NCBI GenBank assembly: GCA_050084985.1
Contig: JBITNC010000002.1
Location: 17,360,001-17,424,000 of the forward strand
Direction: 5' to 3'
Origin: Nageia nagi
Taxonomy: Eukaryota > Pinophyta
DNA: 64,000 bases
The first letter of the stretch is position 1; every line of letters begins with the position of its first letter. Position numbers and translations under genes: made by a program. Below, piece after piece: positions 1 through 11,640 of the stretch. The notes beneath the pieces were generated by a model. That model had not been told where the DNA came from. It did not search any database and worked only from the letters and a program-made list of their open reading frames with translations.

Positions 1-111
1 TGAGGTGAGACAAGGGGATATAGGGTGAGATAAGGTGCAAGCTAAGAAAGTATTTTTTTAGTCTATGACCTTGTATTTTTTGTAGTCCTTGACCTTGTAT
101 TCCTTTGAATA

Positions 112-460
112 TTGCACATATGTTTTTTTCTTGTATTATTTCTACATTTTTTAGAAATCTCATTTTTTATGTATCCTATAATCAATAAAGCCATGAAATT
201 ATGTTTACATAATGCATCTTATCAAATACATTTTGGTTTTTGTGTATTCTTCCATATTTTTCATGTGTCTAAGGGCTTTTTTAGAAAACTCATTTTGTAT
301 GTATCCTGCAATCATTGCAGAATATAAAATTATTTTTACATCATGTATCTTATCAAATAATTCTCAAGTTTTGTGTATTCTTCCATATTTTTTATACATG
401 TCTATCAGGTCACTCACAACTATGATATACAATTTACAAGCACCAAGTAGACAGATCCAT
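112..460 (-). pseudogene. PPR-protein relic, two ~131-bp motif units
   Basis: Read on the minus strand this stretch gives pieces of a pentatricopeptide-repeat protein: WICLLGACK near 460, then LIDMYKKYGRIHKT, then ELFDKIHD, then AMIAGYIQNEFSKKAL, and a second poorer copy of the same motif. PPR proteins bind organellar RNA. This is a relic, with stops and frame changes in every frame and no start codon. The motif 'catcttatcaaata' recurs near 212 and 345, so the unit is ~131 bp and tandemly duplicated. The relic is cut at 460 by an LTR element and continues at 6119. Confidence 0.7.
456..460. repeat. Target-site duplication TCCAT, left copy
   Basis: TCCAT sits directly before the first base of the left LTR and is repeated exactly at 6114-6118 after the right LTR. 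Removing the element and one copy restores a normal 111-bp PPR repeat unit across the junction. Confidence 0.85.
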
Positions 461-1685
461 TGTGATGACCTAAAATCATCCTCAGCAAGAATAACTCCAC
501 TACGGTATTCAAACCCTAAACCAATGAAGAAAACACACCCACGTTGGGTCCCTAGGGCACCCAAGGAAACTATAATGCAGATGTGAGCCTCTTAAGGCCT
601 CCACACAACCCCTACACCCTAACATCAGCCCTCTAGGGCACACACCAACACTTGGCACCTCAATGAATGCCTCATAGATGAATATGCAATGCTTAAACAC
701 CCACGAATGCAATAAAGCTTCCTACACTAGTATACAAGAGACACACACACATACATAAATAATGCACAACATAATGGAGAGAGACATAAGCTATATTTTA
801 TTATGGAATGGTATGGAGTATAATGAGGATCTTAATATCTAGATCTAGAGTTCCAAACCCTCTACTAGTCGAATACCAAAGGGAAGACTGACTCCCTCAG
901 ACTTTGAATCCTCTCCTATTAAGGAGCCTCCTCAAACCTTGGCGACCACTGAAGGTAGAAGCTCACCCTCGAAATACCACTGAATGGACTAGGTGACCCA
1001 CCTAAGTTGTAGAATGCTAGGCTCCCAACCTTGTCACTCCTCTAGATGTCATCTAGGAATAATGCTTAGCATCGCTAAGACCTATATGCCTAATTGGGTT
1101 TAGTATAGAAGAAGTATAATCAATAGCTAACCTTCTCATGGAGCTCCATCCTTAATATGCAGCCTCATGTGTCTATCCATCATACCTTGTTATCATCCCA
1201 AGCCAAGTCTATTCTAACGTTGGGGTCAACAAGTCAACCATGCCAACGTGGGGGTCATATTGGTCCAGTATGCCAACATGGGGATCCTATTGGCCTAGTA
1301 TGCTAACGTGGGATTCTCATGGGGTCATAGAGGCCCTCAAGGCTAATGTGTAATCTAATGGGCCTCCTTAAGCTTACATGGGGGTCCAGGTGACCTCATA
1401 AGCCAATGTGGGGTCAGTGGGACCCTCCTAATGCTGGTGTATCCTTCTACTCACTCTAGACTATACAGGACTCATGCCTATGTAGGGATTCCCATAATAT
1501 GGGATAACCCATTACAAACTAATACAACACTACTCAAGGGAGATGTCCCATTACTAAGTTCACAATGGGGTCCACAGACCATAAGCTCCTGGTTGAGTTA
1601 CACATGTACAATATGATCATAAACAAACACTAGATTACAAAGTGACCAAGACACATTTTATCAATGGTCCAAATGGGATGTCACA
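461..1685 (-). repeat. 3' LTR of the 461-6113 element
   Basis: This LTR begins TGTGATGACC and ends GATGTCACA on the plus strand, so it has TG...CA ends, and it matches 4877-6113 along its length. From about 1211 to 1440 it carries a run of degenerate ~30-bp repeats, each centred on (C)CAACGTGGGG or its ATGT/ACAT decay forms. On the element's own strand this run lies about 250-475 bases from the LTR start, the place expected for U3. Confidence 0.88.
1211..1440 (-). repeat. ACGT-core tandem repeats inside the LTR
   Basis: At least six degenerate copies of a GCCAACGTGGGGTC-like block are spaced roughly 30 bases apart. The central ACGT is intact in some copies and changed to ATGT or ACAT in others, as expected from deamination of methylated CpG. 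The partner LTR has the same array near 5630-5850, and the solo LTR at 53,145 carries it in the opposite orientation near 53,390-53,550. ACGT cores are common plant bZIP binding sites; a promoter role here is inference. Confidence 0.6.
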
Positions 1686-1699
1686 AAGCCTCCCCTCTT
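1686..1699 (-). other. Polypurine tract of the 461-6113 element
   Basis: On the minus strand this reads AAGAGGGGAGGCTT, directly before the 3' LTR start. Its position and base content fit a plus-strand priming tract and fix the element's orientation. Confidence 0.7.
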
Positions 1700-2049
1700 G
1701 AATTGATTTCCCTTAAGTAATGGTAGGAGATAGCTAAGAGTTATTTTCTAATAATCCTTTAGTATCTTTAATTGCACTTTGCTTCTTTAAAAAACCACCC
1801 AGATATCATGTCCCTCTAGTTGAGGTGAGTCTTCAGTGCTGACTAGTCTACTACCCTGCGAACTCATGATGTATCCATGACCATCACTTCTTAGGATATG
1901 TTCATGGATGAATCTCTCTAACCATAGAACTAAGTGTTCTCTTATAAGGAATTGTACCTATAATATCTTGCAAAAAATGATTATCATCACAAAATGTGTT
2001 GGAATTAGGTCCCTTTTAAGATTCCTACCGATCCCATCAAGGAGTAATT

Positions 2050-2500
2050 CCCCAATCTACAATGTGGGGTTCTAGAACTCTTGAACACTTTGTATAGGTA
2101 CTTCTTCTCTCATCCTCAACATGGGATCCCCTCCTAATTGTAAACCCAATGAAGCTCCCTCTAGTGTCAGCATGTCCAATGTGGGGTTCCAGAACTCCTA
2201 AACACTTTGCATAAGCACTTCTTCTATTCTCATGCTCAACATAAGATCCCCTCCTCCTTGAAAACCTAATGAAGCTCCCTCTGATGTCAACATGTCCAAC
2301 ATGGGGTTCCAATATCCTTGGACACCCAACGTGACTTCCCCAGATGGCCTCCTACCTAATGTGGGGCTCTAACCTCCTTGGCTACCAAATGTGGCTATCC
2401 TATCCCTGTTCAAGATCAACATGGTACTCCAACCTTCTTAACCACCAAACATGGCTATCTTATCCCTATCCAGGATCAACGTGGTCCTCCTAATATCATC
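2050..2500 (-). repeat. Tandem repeats in the 3' untranslated part of the element
   Basis: A block containing 'tgtccaaYgtggggttcc' recurs near 2054, 2171 and 2291 (about 118-120 bp apart). A second shorter repeat, 'ctatcctatccctgt.caagatcaac', recurs near 2393 and 2454. Both contain the same AACGTG/AACATG core as the LTR array, so LTR-type repeats seem to have spread into the interior. A 91-codon open frame at 2037-2312 (minus) comes from these repeats and is not considered a gene. Confidence 0.6.
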
Positions 2501-2563
2501 CCATCCCAACTCCACTAACTCTAGCTGGTTGTTGATCCTCTATGTGTCCTCATCTCGTAGCCC

Positions 2564-3058
2564 CTATAGTGTGTACTCCACTCCATCCATCTCAAATCTC
2601 ATAGTAAGGTTTTGGTAGTTGGTGTGAATGTCACCCAAATCAAACAACCATTCCACCCCTAAAATGATATACAAGTGCCCCATGAGTGGATACAGGTAGA
2701 AGTTCTTCCTTACCACATAACCTTGTAGCTTGATCCCCAATCTCTCCATAGTCCAATCCACCAATGTTAGCTTGCCATTATTATTTGAAACTCAAAATTC
2801 CTCAAAACCCTTGGTCTTCAAGTCCTTCCTCTCTATAAAATTGATGTTAATAAAATTGTGTGATGCCCCTGGATCTATCATCACCATGACATCCTGATCA
2901 TAAGCTTGACCAATTAGCTTCAACATCAAAAACTTCTTTACCTTATGAAGTGAAGCTACCATGCTACCTAATGTGCCCTCCACATGTAGCAATTGTGAGT
3001 CCTCCACCTCCTCATTCAGGTCTAGCTCTAACTCCTTTGAGCTATCCTTAGCAAGCAC
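2564..3058 (-). pseudogene. Retropepsin (aspartic protease) relic, Ty3/gypsy type
   Basis: This is the protease part of the element's gag-protease polyprotein, split by one break near 2780. The upstream piece has the active-site segment VMIDPGASHNFI followed by FIERK. The downstream piece has YPLMGHLYIILGVEWL followed by GDIHTNY and LTMRF, the usual flap and C-terminal pattern (normally VLGVQWL..LG.I..D). The family motif is D-S/T-G; here the second residue is Pro (DPG), so the site is altered although the aspartate remains. An acidic stretch precedes the active site. No RT follows. Confidence 0.8.
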
Positions 3059-3074
3059 CTTGATGTGGTGTACA

Positions 3075-4790
3075 TGTCCTTTATCTATGCAATGGTGTCC
3101 TGACTCCCACTTCTTGCAAAAGGAGCATTTTCCCTCCTATCTCAGCTTATTTCTACTGGCATCATCCAACTAATTTGATCCAAGCATGGGGGTGATTTGG
3201 CCTTGCTAGGCCCTTCCCACATCCTCTGATTTGGTGGTACCTTATTATTTGGCCCTCCCTTAAGGGATTTCATTGTAGGCTCCAAGTCATACGTAACTCG
3301 AATGACATTGTCCAAGGTCCTAGGATATGAAATCTTGACCATCCCTCTCAACATTTTGGCTAACCCCTCTATGAATAGGAATGTTAGCATCTCCTTAGGC
3401 ATGTGGTGGATCATCACTACTAGCTTCTCAAACTCCATCACAAACTCATCCAACATCTCTGTCTACCTCAAAGAATTCAAATCTTGAAAGTAATCATTAT
3501 CCTTCTTCCGATTGAACCTCTTCACTAATCAGCCAGTGAACTCCTCAAATGTGGTAATGTGGGCATAGCCTTGACTCACCATACGATGATGCCACCACTC
3601 CAATGCATCTCCTTCCAAATGCAAAATTGATGGCTTCCTCCTCCATCATGCTATGGTTCAAAATAAAGTATGTCTGCAATTGATGCACCCAAGCCCTTAC
3701 CATTATCCTCTTACCAACAAACGTGGGTACTTGCATCTTGTTGATCTTATGTTGTAGATCTCTCTTTCTATCCCACTACCCTCCTGACTTACATTGGCCA
3801 TGTGAGCCACTCTTCAACCCCAGTAGCTCCAAATAATTGCTAAAATTGATGTCTCACCTCACATCTAGATGCAACATGTTGTAGTCTCTGTGATGCTTGT
3901 TTAGTTCCAATGGACCAGCCACCCTTGCTCTAGGGTCTTCTCTCTTTTTTGATGCAAACATGGGCTTGTTTGGCCTAGGAATGATAGGTTGATCATCCCT
4001 TCCTCCAACGTTGGTTTCCAGATACCATTTGAGAAGGGGGCTCTCCTGCTATGGTATTTGCTATGATTGGGATCTTTGGAATTATTACACAAATTATTCC
4101 TTAGACCCATAGATGGAGTCCTTATCTCTCATACTCTTAGATCTCCTCAACGAATGCTCCCCTTCCATATGATCACCCTCTTAAGATCCTTCGAAATCAT
4201 TCTCATCTTGACATGGGGGTGGAGTTGCTTCCTTGGTGTGATGTGGGGTCCTAAAACCCTCATTCTCTCACTGTAACTCCTTTGGACCTTCACTAAGTTG
4301 ATGTGGGCCTTCATGGCCTCCCCTATCACCTCATTGGGCTTTATAGCCTCTCTAAGTGTGGCATGGATCCCGATCCTCACTATACACCACTCGTGGACCA
4401 ACTCCCTCATCTTTGATCCTTTGTCCATGCCTTCTTTTGTTTGAGTCATACCGAGAAGGTTCCTAATAATTTTGTACATGGATCCTTGCTCTCAACTCTT
4501 CTCTTCCTTCTCTTCTCTGTTGATCTCCTTCATCTACCTTGGCCCAATACCGATCCATTCTTTGCTCCAATGATCTCATGGTTCCAGTCATGCTATGTAA
4601 GGATGAGATCAAATCCCTAAACTCCCATTCAAGTGTACCATCCCTATCCTTCCTCCTCTCAACCAGAGGTTCTTCTTATGCTGCTTCCTCAAACCTTGGC
4701 CTTGGGATTTCAACATCTTATCCAATCTAATGTTTGGCCTCTTCCTCCTGATGGCCATCTTTAGATCTCCTACCTCTCCTAATAGATAAC
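3075..4790 (-). pseudogene. Gag relic of the 461-6113 element
   Basis: The minus-strand frames from about 4790 down to 3075 give a broken gag polyprotein. There is an N-terminal charged region with RSLEQRMDRYWAKVDEG, then PTFVGKRIMVRAWVHQLQTYF near 3720 and MMEEEAINFA. Next comes a WWHH.MV-like stretch in another frame, then MLDEFVMEFEKLVVMIHHMPKE and FLFIEGLAKMLRG near 3450-3350. This order is the standard retrotransposon gag capsid domain of plant Ty3/gypsy elements. Several frame changes and stops interrupt it. It lies directly upstream of the protease relic, as in a gag-protease polyprotein. Confidence 0.8.
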
Positions 4791-4860
4791 ATCTCTCTCT
4801 TATTGGATCTGGTGTAATAATGGTAGATCTTGGGTTTCATATAATAGGCTAGTAAGATCT

Positions 4861-4874
4861 AAGATTTTATACCA
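4861..4874 (-). other. Primer-binding site (tRNA-iMet type)
   Basis: On the minus strand this reads TGGTATAAAATCTT, two bases inside the 5' LTR. The first six bases match the plant iMet primer site TGGTATCAGAGC; the rest has decayed. Confidence 0.65.
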
Positions 4875-4876
4875 CT

Positions 4877-6113
4877 TATGATGATCTAAAATCATCCTTA
4901 GAAAAAATAACTCCACTACAGTATTCAAACCCTCAACTAATGAAGCAAACACACCCACATTGGGCCCCTAGGGCACCCAAGGAAACTACACATGCAGACA
5001 TGAGCCTCCCAAGGCCTCCATGTAACCCATAAACCCTGATGTCATCCCTCTAGTGTACACATAAATACTTGGTACCTCAATGAATGCCTCATAGATTAAT
5101 ATACAATGCTTGAACACCCATGAATGCAATAAATCTTCCTACACCAGCATACAAGAGACACACACATACATAAACAATGCATAACATAATGGAGAGAGAT
5201 AAACCTATATTTTATTATTGAATGGTATGGAGTACAATGAGGATCTCAATATCCAAATCTAGGGTTACAAATCCTCTGCTAGCTGAACACCATAGGGAAG
5301 ACTCACTCCCTCAGACTCTGAATCCTCTCCTATGATAGATCCTCCTTGAATCTTGGTGACCACTGAAGGTAGAATCTCACCCTCAGAATACCATCAAATG
5401 GACTAGGTGACCCACCTAAGTCATAAAATGCTAGGATCCCAACCCTGTCACTCCTTTAGACATCATCTAGGAATAATGCTCAACATCGTAAAGACTTGTA
5501 TGCTCAATCAATTTCAGTATAGAAGAAGTATAATCAATAGCTAACCTTCTCATTAAGTTAAATCTTCAATATATAGCCTCCCTTGTCTATCCATCATACC
5601 TCGTTATCATCCCAAGCCAATTCGATTTCAATGTTGGGGTCAACAAGTCAACCATGCCAACATGGGGGTCACATTGGCCTAGTATGCCAACATGGAGGTT
5701 CTATTGGTCCAGTATGCTAATGTGGGGTTCCCATGGTGTGCCAATGTGGGGGTCATAAAGGTCCTCAAGGATGATGTGGGGTCTAATGGGCCTCCTCAAG
5801 CTAACGTGAGGGTCTAAGTGACCTCATAAGCTAACATGGGGAAATCAAGACCTCCCAATGCTAGTGTATTCTTATGCTCACTCTAGATTGTACAAGATTC
5901 ATGCTTATTTAGGGATTCCCATAATCTAGGATAACCCATTACAAACTAATACAACAATACTCAAGGGGATACATCCCAATATTAGGCTCACAGTGGGCTT
6001 TGCAAACCATAAGCTTCTGCTTGAGTTACACATGTACAACATGATCATAAATAAACATTAGATTACAAAGTGACCATGACACATTTTATTAATGGTCCAA
6101 ATGGGACATCACA
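4877..6113 (-). repeat. 5' LTR of the 461-6113 element
   Basis: Partner of 461-1685, 1,237 bp, beginning TATGATGATC (first dinucleotide decayed from TG) and ending GACATCACA. It is followed exactly by the TSD TCCAT at 6114-6118. It contains the same degenerate ACGT-core array near 5630-5850, in which most copies have decayed to ATGT or ACAT. Confidence 0.87.
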
Positions 6114-6118
6114 TCCAT
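6114..6118. repeat. Target-site duplication TCCAT, right copy
   Basis: Exact match to 456-460. Confidence 0.85.
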
Positions 6119-6625
6119 GCACCCAATTCATGGTTTATGGGTATTTTTGTAGTGAATTTCAAAGCTTCCTCAAGATAGCCTTCACAAACCATAATATTCA
6201 ATTTACAATCACCAAGTATACACATTCACATATATAATTCATGGTTTATGAGTATTTTGGAATTCAAGTTCATAATGCTTCCTCAATATAACCTTTATGA
6301 ACCATAACATTCAATTTACAAGCAAGTAAATACATCCACATACCCAATTTAGGGTTTATGGGTATTTTGGTAGTAAAGTTTGAAGCTCAACAATGCATGT
6401 ATAATGATTCATCCCAAGAATAATGTAATAAGAGTCAGTCAGATAAAAGATTTTAAAGGCATCCTTGTTGTAGCCATGAATTGCATATCCTCCAATCATT
6501 ACATTATATGAACCTATGTTTGTATCATGCATCTTGTCAAATAAGTCTTGGGCCTTGTGTATTCTTCCATACTCTGCATGCATGCCTATTAGAAAATTCA
6601 TAACCACAACATTTGATGCAATGAT
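6119..6625 (-). pseudogene. PPR-protein relic with 111-bp tandem units
   Basis: On the minus strand, 6356-6607 gives a readable PPR segment: GRIHKAQDLFDKMHD, then IGSYNVMIGGYAIHGYNKDAF, then MNHYTCIVE. That is the normal order for the end of a PLS-type PPR protein, which binds organellar RNA. Downstream, instead of a single E-type region, there are about three tandem copies of a unit built from GYLEEALNF...IPINP.LGVWMCLLGACK (phrases 'ggtttatgggtatttt' near 6133, 6240 and 6352). It is the continuation of the relic at 112-460 after removal of the inserted LTR element. Stops and small indels make it non-functional. Confidence 0.75.
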
Positions 6626-6659
6626 CTTAAATAACTAGGGATGAGGGGGGGACTCAACT

Positions 6660-7660
6660 CACTGGTCAAGGAGCTTTTCCCCAATGACTAATGAACTCCT
6701 GCAAATGGTTGACTTCTAGAGAAACCTTGTTAACTTGATCAGTAATCTGAAACCAGATGTCATAGAAAATGATGAGCTTGTCAGCCAAAGAAAAATCTAT
6801 AGAAGGAACTTTCCTAGAAAAAATAACTGCATTCCACTCTTTCCATAAATGGAACATAATTCTAATTTAGAAAATCTTCCAAAAATCTTCCAAAGGCATG
6901 CAAAAATCTGGGGGATCTCCAAAGAGATTGTTAAGCTAGGAAAGAGGTTGCTACGAAAAATGGTTGGAAAAAGGAAATCATCTATTTCCATGCCTTTTGA
7001 GATTTACCATAATGCCAAATCAAATGCATAACTAACTCTTCAGAGTTACAAAATGAGCATAAAAGATTAACAACCCCCAAGTGTGTAAGCTTGTTCCCTA
7101 TAGGTAGACCGTGGAAAATCAAACTCCATGCAAAATAAGCTTGCTTAGGTTAAATATATCTAGCCCACATAATCTTGTATTGAGCACTCCACTCAAATAT
7201 AGTGGAGGGGAGGCACCAATGCTCATTAAGCTTAGGAACCATGGGAAGATTGGGAGAAATCCAATTGTAATCCTCTTAGTCCTGTAATTAAAAATTGGAG
7301 AATCCTTGATCCATTTCCTTTCTATCCATCATGGGCATTGCAAATGTTGTCCAAGATTGGGTCATGATGAAAATGGAGTGCAATTGAGCATTATTTCGTA
7401 TGTATCCTTATCCTTAGATTTCATAGGAAATCTAAGTTTGAAATCCTCATAGGGAATCCACCCTTTAGAGGAATGATTAAAAAATCAAAGCGGGAGGTAA
7501 TAACTTTTTAGAAGAATTTCTTGGCTTAAATCCATTGAATGGAATCAAGAGGTTGATTCTACAACTTGATAATAGAAGACCATCAGACATTAAGGGAAGT
7601 AAGAGTAGACATCTTGAAATACCTATGAAACTAGACCTTGGTGAGGTGTGTAACATGGTG
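6660..7660 (-). mobile_element. LINE ORF2 C-terminal relic
   Basis: Minus-strand frames give the C-terminal part of a plant L1-type non-LTR element. In order, these are a stretch ending LNEHWCLPST, then YFAWSLIFHGLPIGNKLTHLG, then VNLLCSFCNSEELVMHLIW (the zinc-finger-like RVT region with C..C....H) and finally LWKEWNAVIFSRK with FYDIWFQITDQV. Stops and frame changes are frequent. The endonuclease and RT regions were not seen to the right, so the copy is 5'-truncated or more decayed there. A similar C-terminus occurs on the plus strand at 27.3 kb. Confidence 0.7.
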
Positions 7661-10378
7661 TAGAGGGGAAGGGAGATAGGTGTACATGCAGAAGGAGGAA
7701 TCGTGAGGAGTCATGGGTAGAAGAGGAATTTCCATTCAAGAGATTGAAATCTCCTCAGGCGAGTGTGAAGAGCAAGAAGCTGGTGGAAAAAATGAATGAG
7801 AGTTTTGTGAAAGAAAAATAGGGAGTGGGGAAGGTGATGAATGTACAAGGAAATACAAGAGTGAGCAATGGACAAGGCTGAGCCATGATTTAGAATACTT
7901 AGAGTATGGTGGCAATGGTTGATCTTCCAAATGAAAGAAGGTAAGGTAAAGAACAACAAGGAAATGAGTGGTGCAGTTTGTGAGGAGAAACAAGAGTGCA
8001 TAACAAACATGGTTGGAAATTGATTTGGAATACCCATACCAAAAAGGTCATGGTGATCTTTCCGAATTGGGAAGATTCGGGAAAGGATGTTAGGGGGATA
8101 GATGGTGTAGGAACAATAGGAAATATTGATATACATAACTACCACACCAAGGTATGGCTTCATAGGAACCTCTCAATATCTCTTCTCTCTCATAAGTATT
8201 CCTTTTCTTTCCTTTTTATGAAAAATTAGGTATCAACCTGGTATTTAAGCTTGAGATTTATCCTTTATTAGAAGTTTTTCAAAAGTCTAATCTGTCTTTA
8301 CAAAAAAACAAAAATTATTTAGAGATTTGGCGATCTGCATTTTCTTTTCTCGAGTGAATTTTTTCTTGTGATTTTTGTCATGTTTGGAGTTGGGAGATGT
8401 ACCATCTTACTTGATTTTTGTTATCTTGTATGGGAATTAGTGTTGCCTTTCAACATCCTTCATTCACATTTAAATTGACCTATTTTCAACTCATACTATC
8501 AGGTGTTCATAATTTATAAGTTATCATAACCTGGCTTGGCAAGTTGGACAATTTGACCAGATATTAAGCCCAAATGATGCAAGACATCTTTTTGATAAGA
8601 AAAATGTACCTTTTTTCCAAGAATTGGATACACATTGATCTATACTTTAATAGATCCTTCATCCTCATTCTCTAATCTTTACCTCAATTTAGGTTATGCA
8701 TGTACTTTTCTAAGGGAAGAAGGGAAATTTCATGGTAACCATGAGTCATGATGATTTTGGCAATCTTGACTATATCTACGAAGGTATCAAGTAATATGTA
8801 TGGTATTTATTTCTAATTTGGCCTTTGGGAATATCTGTTCTTTCTCTCCACCTTCATCGGTGATACAGAAAGTATACATTATATATTTGTGCTAAGAATA
8901 CCTTCATCCTTATGGTAGGAAATACTTTATCTTTGTTGATATCATTTATTGAAAATTTATAGGCTTAGCTTATTTTAGCTCTCCATCTTTGGGAATAGTC
9001 TATCTTCAGGATTTTGACTAGATAGAGGAAGAAAACTCAACTTAGATAAGGATATATAATTGTATTAACATAATCAAACCTCAGGCCACATGTACATCTT
9101 AGGCTAAAGAAGTTTTACTCAAAACCTTCTAGTGTACATACGAAATAAGATGTAGGAAGACTACCTTGTATGAAAAAAGATTCATTCCTTGATAACAAAT
9201 GGAGATTGTAGAAACAACGACTAACTAGTTGCTTGATTAGAAAAAAAAAAACATTCCTTATGCAAGTAAAAAATAGGAATCATAAGATATATAGGAACTT
9301 ATTTTTACAATTAGGGATTACTTTGACTTCAGATTTTATTTACAGGAATAATATACGAACATGGATCATATCTTTGAGTGTATGGGATGGGTCCCATTGA
9401 GCGTGCCAAAAATTGTTGATCGAAAATGATGTAGGATATGTTGGGCTAAGATCATACTAGCCAACATTGGATGGAATGTGTGTCCAACCTCCAATTTTAT
9501 AAGTCATTTCTTAGATGAATTGCCTCCTCTGAGAACTCACCACCCATTGATAGAGTATCAGATCCCTTTGTTAAAATAGTCTCCTTAATAAGAGAACACG
9601 TCCCTAGATCAAGCAAATAAAACTTTGGGACCTTGGGACAACCAACCCATAGACAAAGTGACCAACATCCTATGAGTGCATGTACTCTTAGTTAAAGATG
9701 TAGACTATAAGGTCGAGGTTTCATAGTTCAATTTTGATTTTGTCAAGTTAGAGACATGCTCCACTAAGCATGGCGTGCCTTTTTGTGTTAGTGTCAAAAG
9801 TGCTAGAAAGTAAGAGATAAGGGTGTTAGAAAGAGTCTAACTATCAGAGAATATAAGAGGTACTTGAAAGGAATGGGGAAAGGGTGAAGCATAGGTCCAA
9901 CCTGGGCTTCCAACTCAGTGCACCAAAACCATGGTGAGGACACCCAATGCACAACCATAGATAGAATTCAAACTCAGATATTCATAGCAAGAGGGCTCAG
10001 CATAACAACTACTAATATATCAACTTCCCACATCCAAATGTAGAAAGAATAAATCGAATCCATCCCTATGAACACCTAGAAATACAGACATTGAAATAGA
10101 AGAGCAAACATGAGCCAATCCAATTTGATGTAGCATAAGCAGTTTTTCATTATAAAAGAAAAATGTTGAATAATCCTCCCATAATACAATACTGAGCTCT
10201 CTATTTATAATAGATGAGTCCTTTTAGAAAAATACAAAAATCCTAATTATAGGTTCTCTAATACTTTAACTAACTCGTAATCCTACTACTGCAATTTGCT
10301 AGTTATACTATTTATAATAAGATATTAATTCAATAAACTAAAACATCACTACAAGATCCACATTTAGAAGTTACGAAA
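7661..10378. other. Stretch without a supportable gene
   Basis: No protein I can recognise is encoded here. The open frames near 7711-8229 (both strands) overlap each other and have no family motif. The part around 9360-9520 ('cattgagcgtgccaaaaattgttgatcg') looks like decayed LTR-type sequence, but no partner copy was found in the window. An 'ctctatttataatag' TATA-like site near 10,198 would fit an old LTR promoter. Treated as retroelement-derived spacer. Confidence 0.4.
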
Positions 10379-10653
10379 TGTTACACCAAAAGGTTGACAT
10401 GTTAGTGAATACACATATCTAGGATCTTAACATTTCACCATGCTTTGCATTTGACATCTTTGGCAGCTCTCACTTGTGGAGGCTTTCATTCATGGTGGTT
10501 CTTACTCTAGCCTTTGCTAGATATCCCTTTCCATGGTATCCCTTTTCAGGGATTCAAACTTGGGATGAATGGCCTACTCTGATACCAAATGTTACAAACT
10601 GTTACACTAAAAGGCTAACCTATTAGTGAATTTGCACATCCAAGATCTTAAAA
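10379..10653 (-). mobile_element. TRIM/SMART-like miniature LTR element
   Basis: Two 54-bp direct repeats (10,379-10,432 and 10,600-10,653) start TGTTACAC.AAAAGG and end AGATCTTAA.A; the left copy has TGTTA...TAACA ends. They flank only ~167 bp. Next to the right repeat, 'ctctgatacca' is the reverse complement of the iMet primer site (TGGTATCAGAG), which gives minus orientation. A terminal repeat near 50 bp, a primer site and no coding room fit the TRIM/SMART class. No clear TSD was found and 12 bases separate the primer site from the right repeat, so the exact ends are uncertain. Confidence 0.55.
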
Positions 10654-11640
10654 TTAGATCACTTTAGGATATTATTACAATCTTTGTACATAGCTTGATT
10701 AACACAGGCTAATATTTCATGCATGAATTCTCAATTCAAATAGTGAAATGAGTTAACTGATGTAATGGTCCTTATACACATGCTCATATCTAGGAAAAGA
10801 TCATTGGTGGAAGGATATTACACTCTAAGACTTCTACATATTTTTCATTGTTACTTATAATGCCTAAGTCTTGTGCTACATGCACAATATATAGATTGTG
10901 CCTCAATCCTTGGGTAATTTTGGGATTTTATTGTATAAACGATATGCCCGATAAATTGTTGCTTTTCTCTTCTATTGGTTGGTATCATAATTCAACTAGA
11001 CTCAATTTTATATTTGTTAAATTTTCCCCTGCTACATGTGAGACATGCCAAGCATTATTACTAGGGATCTCCCACGGAGGCAAATTATGCTCTAGGTTTT
11101 CTTTCCACCTTCCATTAGTTGGCCAAGCCTTCATTTATTCTTCCTTTCCTTAGCTTTTCATTATCAATAGTAGGATATATAATGAATGACATCATTTCCT
11201 TGAGGTTAATTGGTCTTGGTATTTTTAACATTAGCCTCCTCCTGCTAAGTTTGACTCAAGGGCTTAAATCCTTACAGCTTTTCTCTCATTGAACGACTAC
11301 TTCCTTTTATTGGATATTTGATGTTTTTCTACTGACATCGTCCAACATAGTGAGCCAACTTTGGTTAGTTGGTTGCTGGTGTCAATAGATTGGGATTCCC
11401 GACCTTGGTTCATTTTGAAGTCCTCTTTCGCTGCTAACATCTCATGATAGGGTATTACTTTTGATTGCTCTTCCTTTTTGGGAGTTCATTGTTCTTCTAT
11501 TGATGTCATCTATTCAAACTTCTAGCAATATTTTCCCTTTGGATGACCTTGATAGGATGACTCTATCCTCAACTCAGAAGCTTTTAAAATGGTTAATCTT
11601 ATCCGAATCGAGTCTTTTGTCATTTGGAACTTGTATCACC
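10654..11640. other. Stretch without a supportable gene
   Basis: The open frames at 10,848-11,153 and 11,461-11,706 (plus) have no motif I recognise. Because they lie directly upstream of a plus-strand LINE endonuclease relic, they may be decayed LINE ORF1 or leader sequence, but that is only a position argument. Confidence 0.3.

Larger units (their letters stand above)
461..6113 (-). mobile_element. Complete non-autonomous Ty3/gypsy-type LTR element (gag-PR only)
   Basis: The element is about 5.65 kb, bounded by two ~1.23-kb direct LTRs and a 5-bp TSD (TCCAT). Its coding strand is minus. The tRNA-iMet-like primer site lies next to the right LTR and the purine tract next to the left LTR. The 3.2-kb interior holds a gag relic and an aspartic protease relic, but no reverse transcriptase, RNase H or integrase motif was seen in any frame. 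That layout matches the TR-GAG class, which depends on an autonomous partner. LTRs are clearly diverged (roughly one difference in ten bases by eye) and the reading frames are broken, so this is an old copy. It inserted inside a PPR-derived tandem repeat unit. Confidence 0.88.

Noticed and set aside
2037-2312. 91-codon minus-strand open frame with internal repeats
   Set aside because: It comes from 118-120-bp tandem repeats in the untranslated end of the 461-6113 element and has no family motif.
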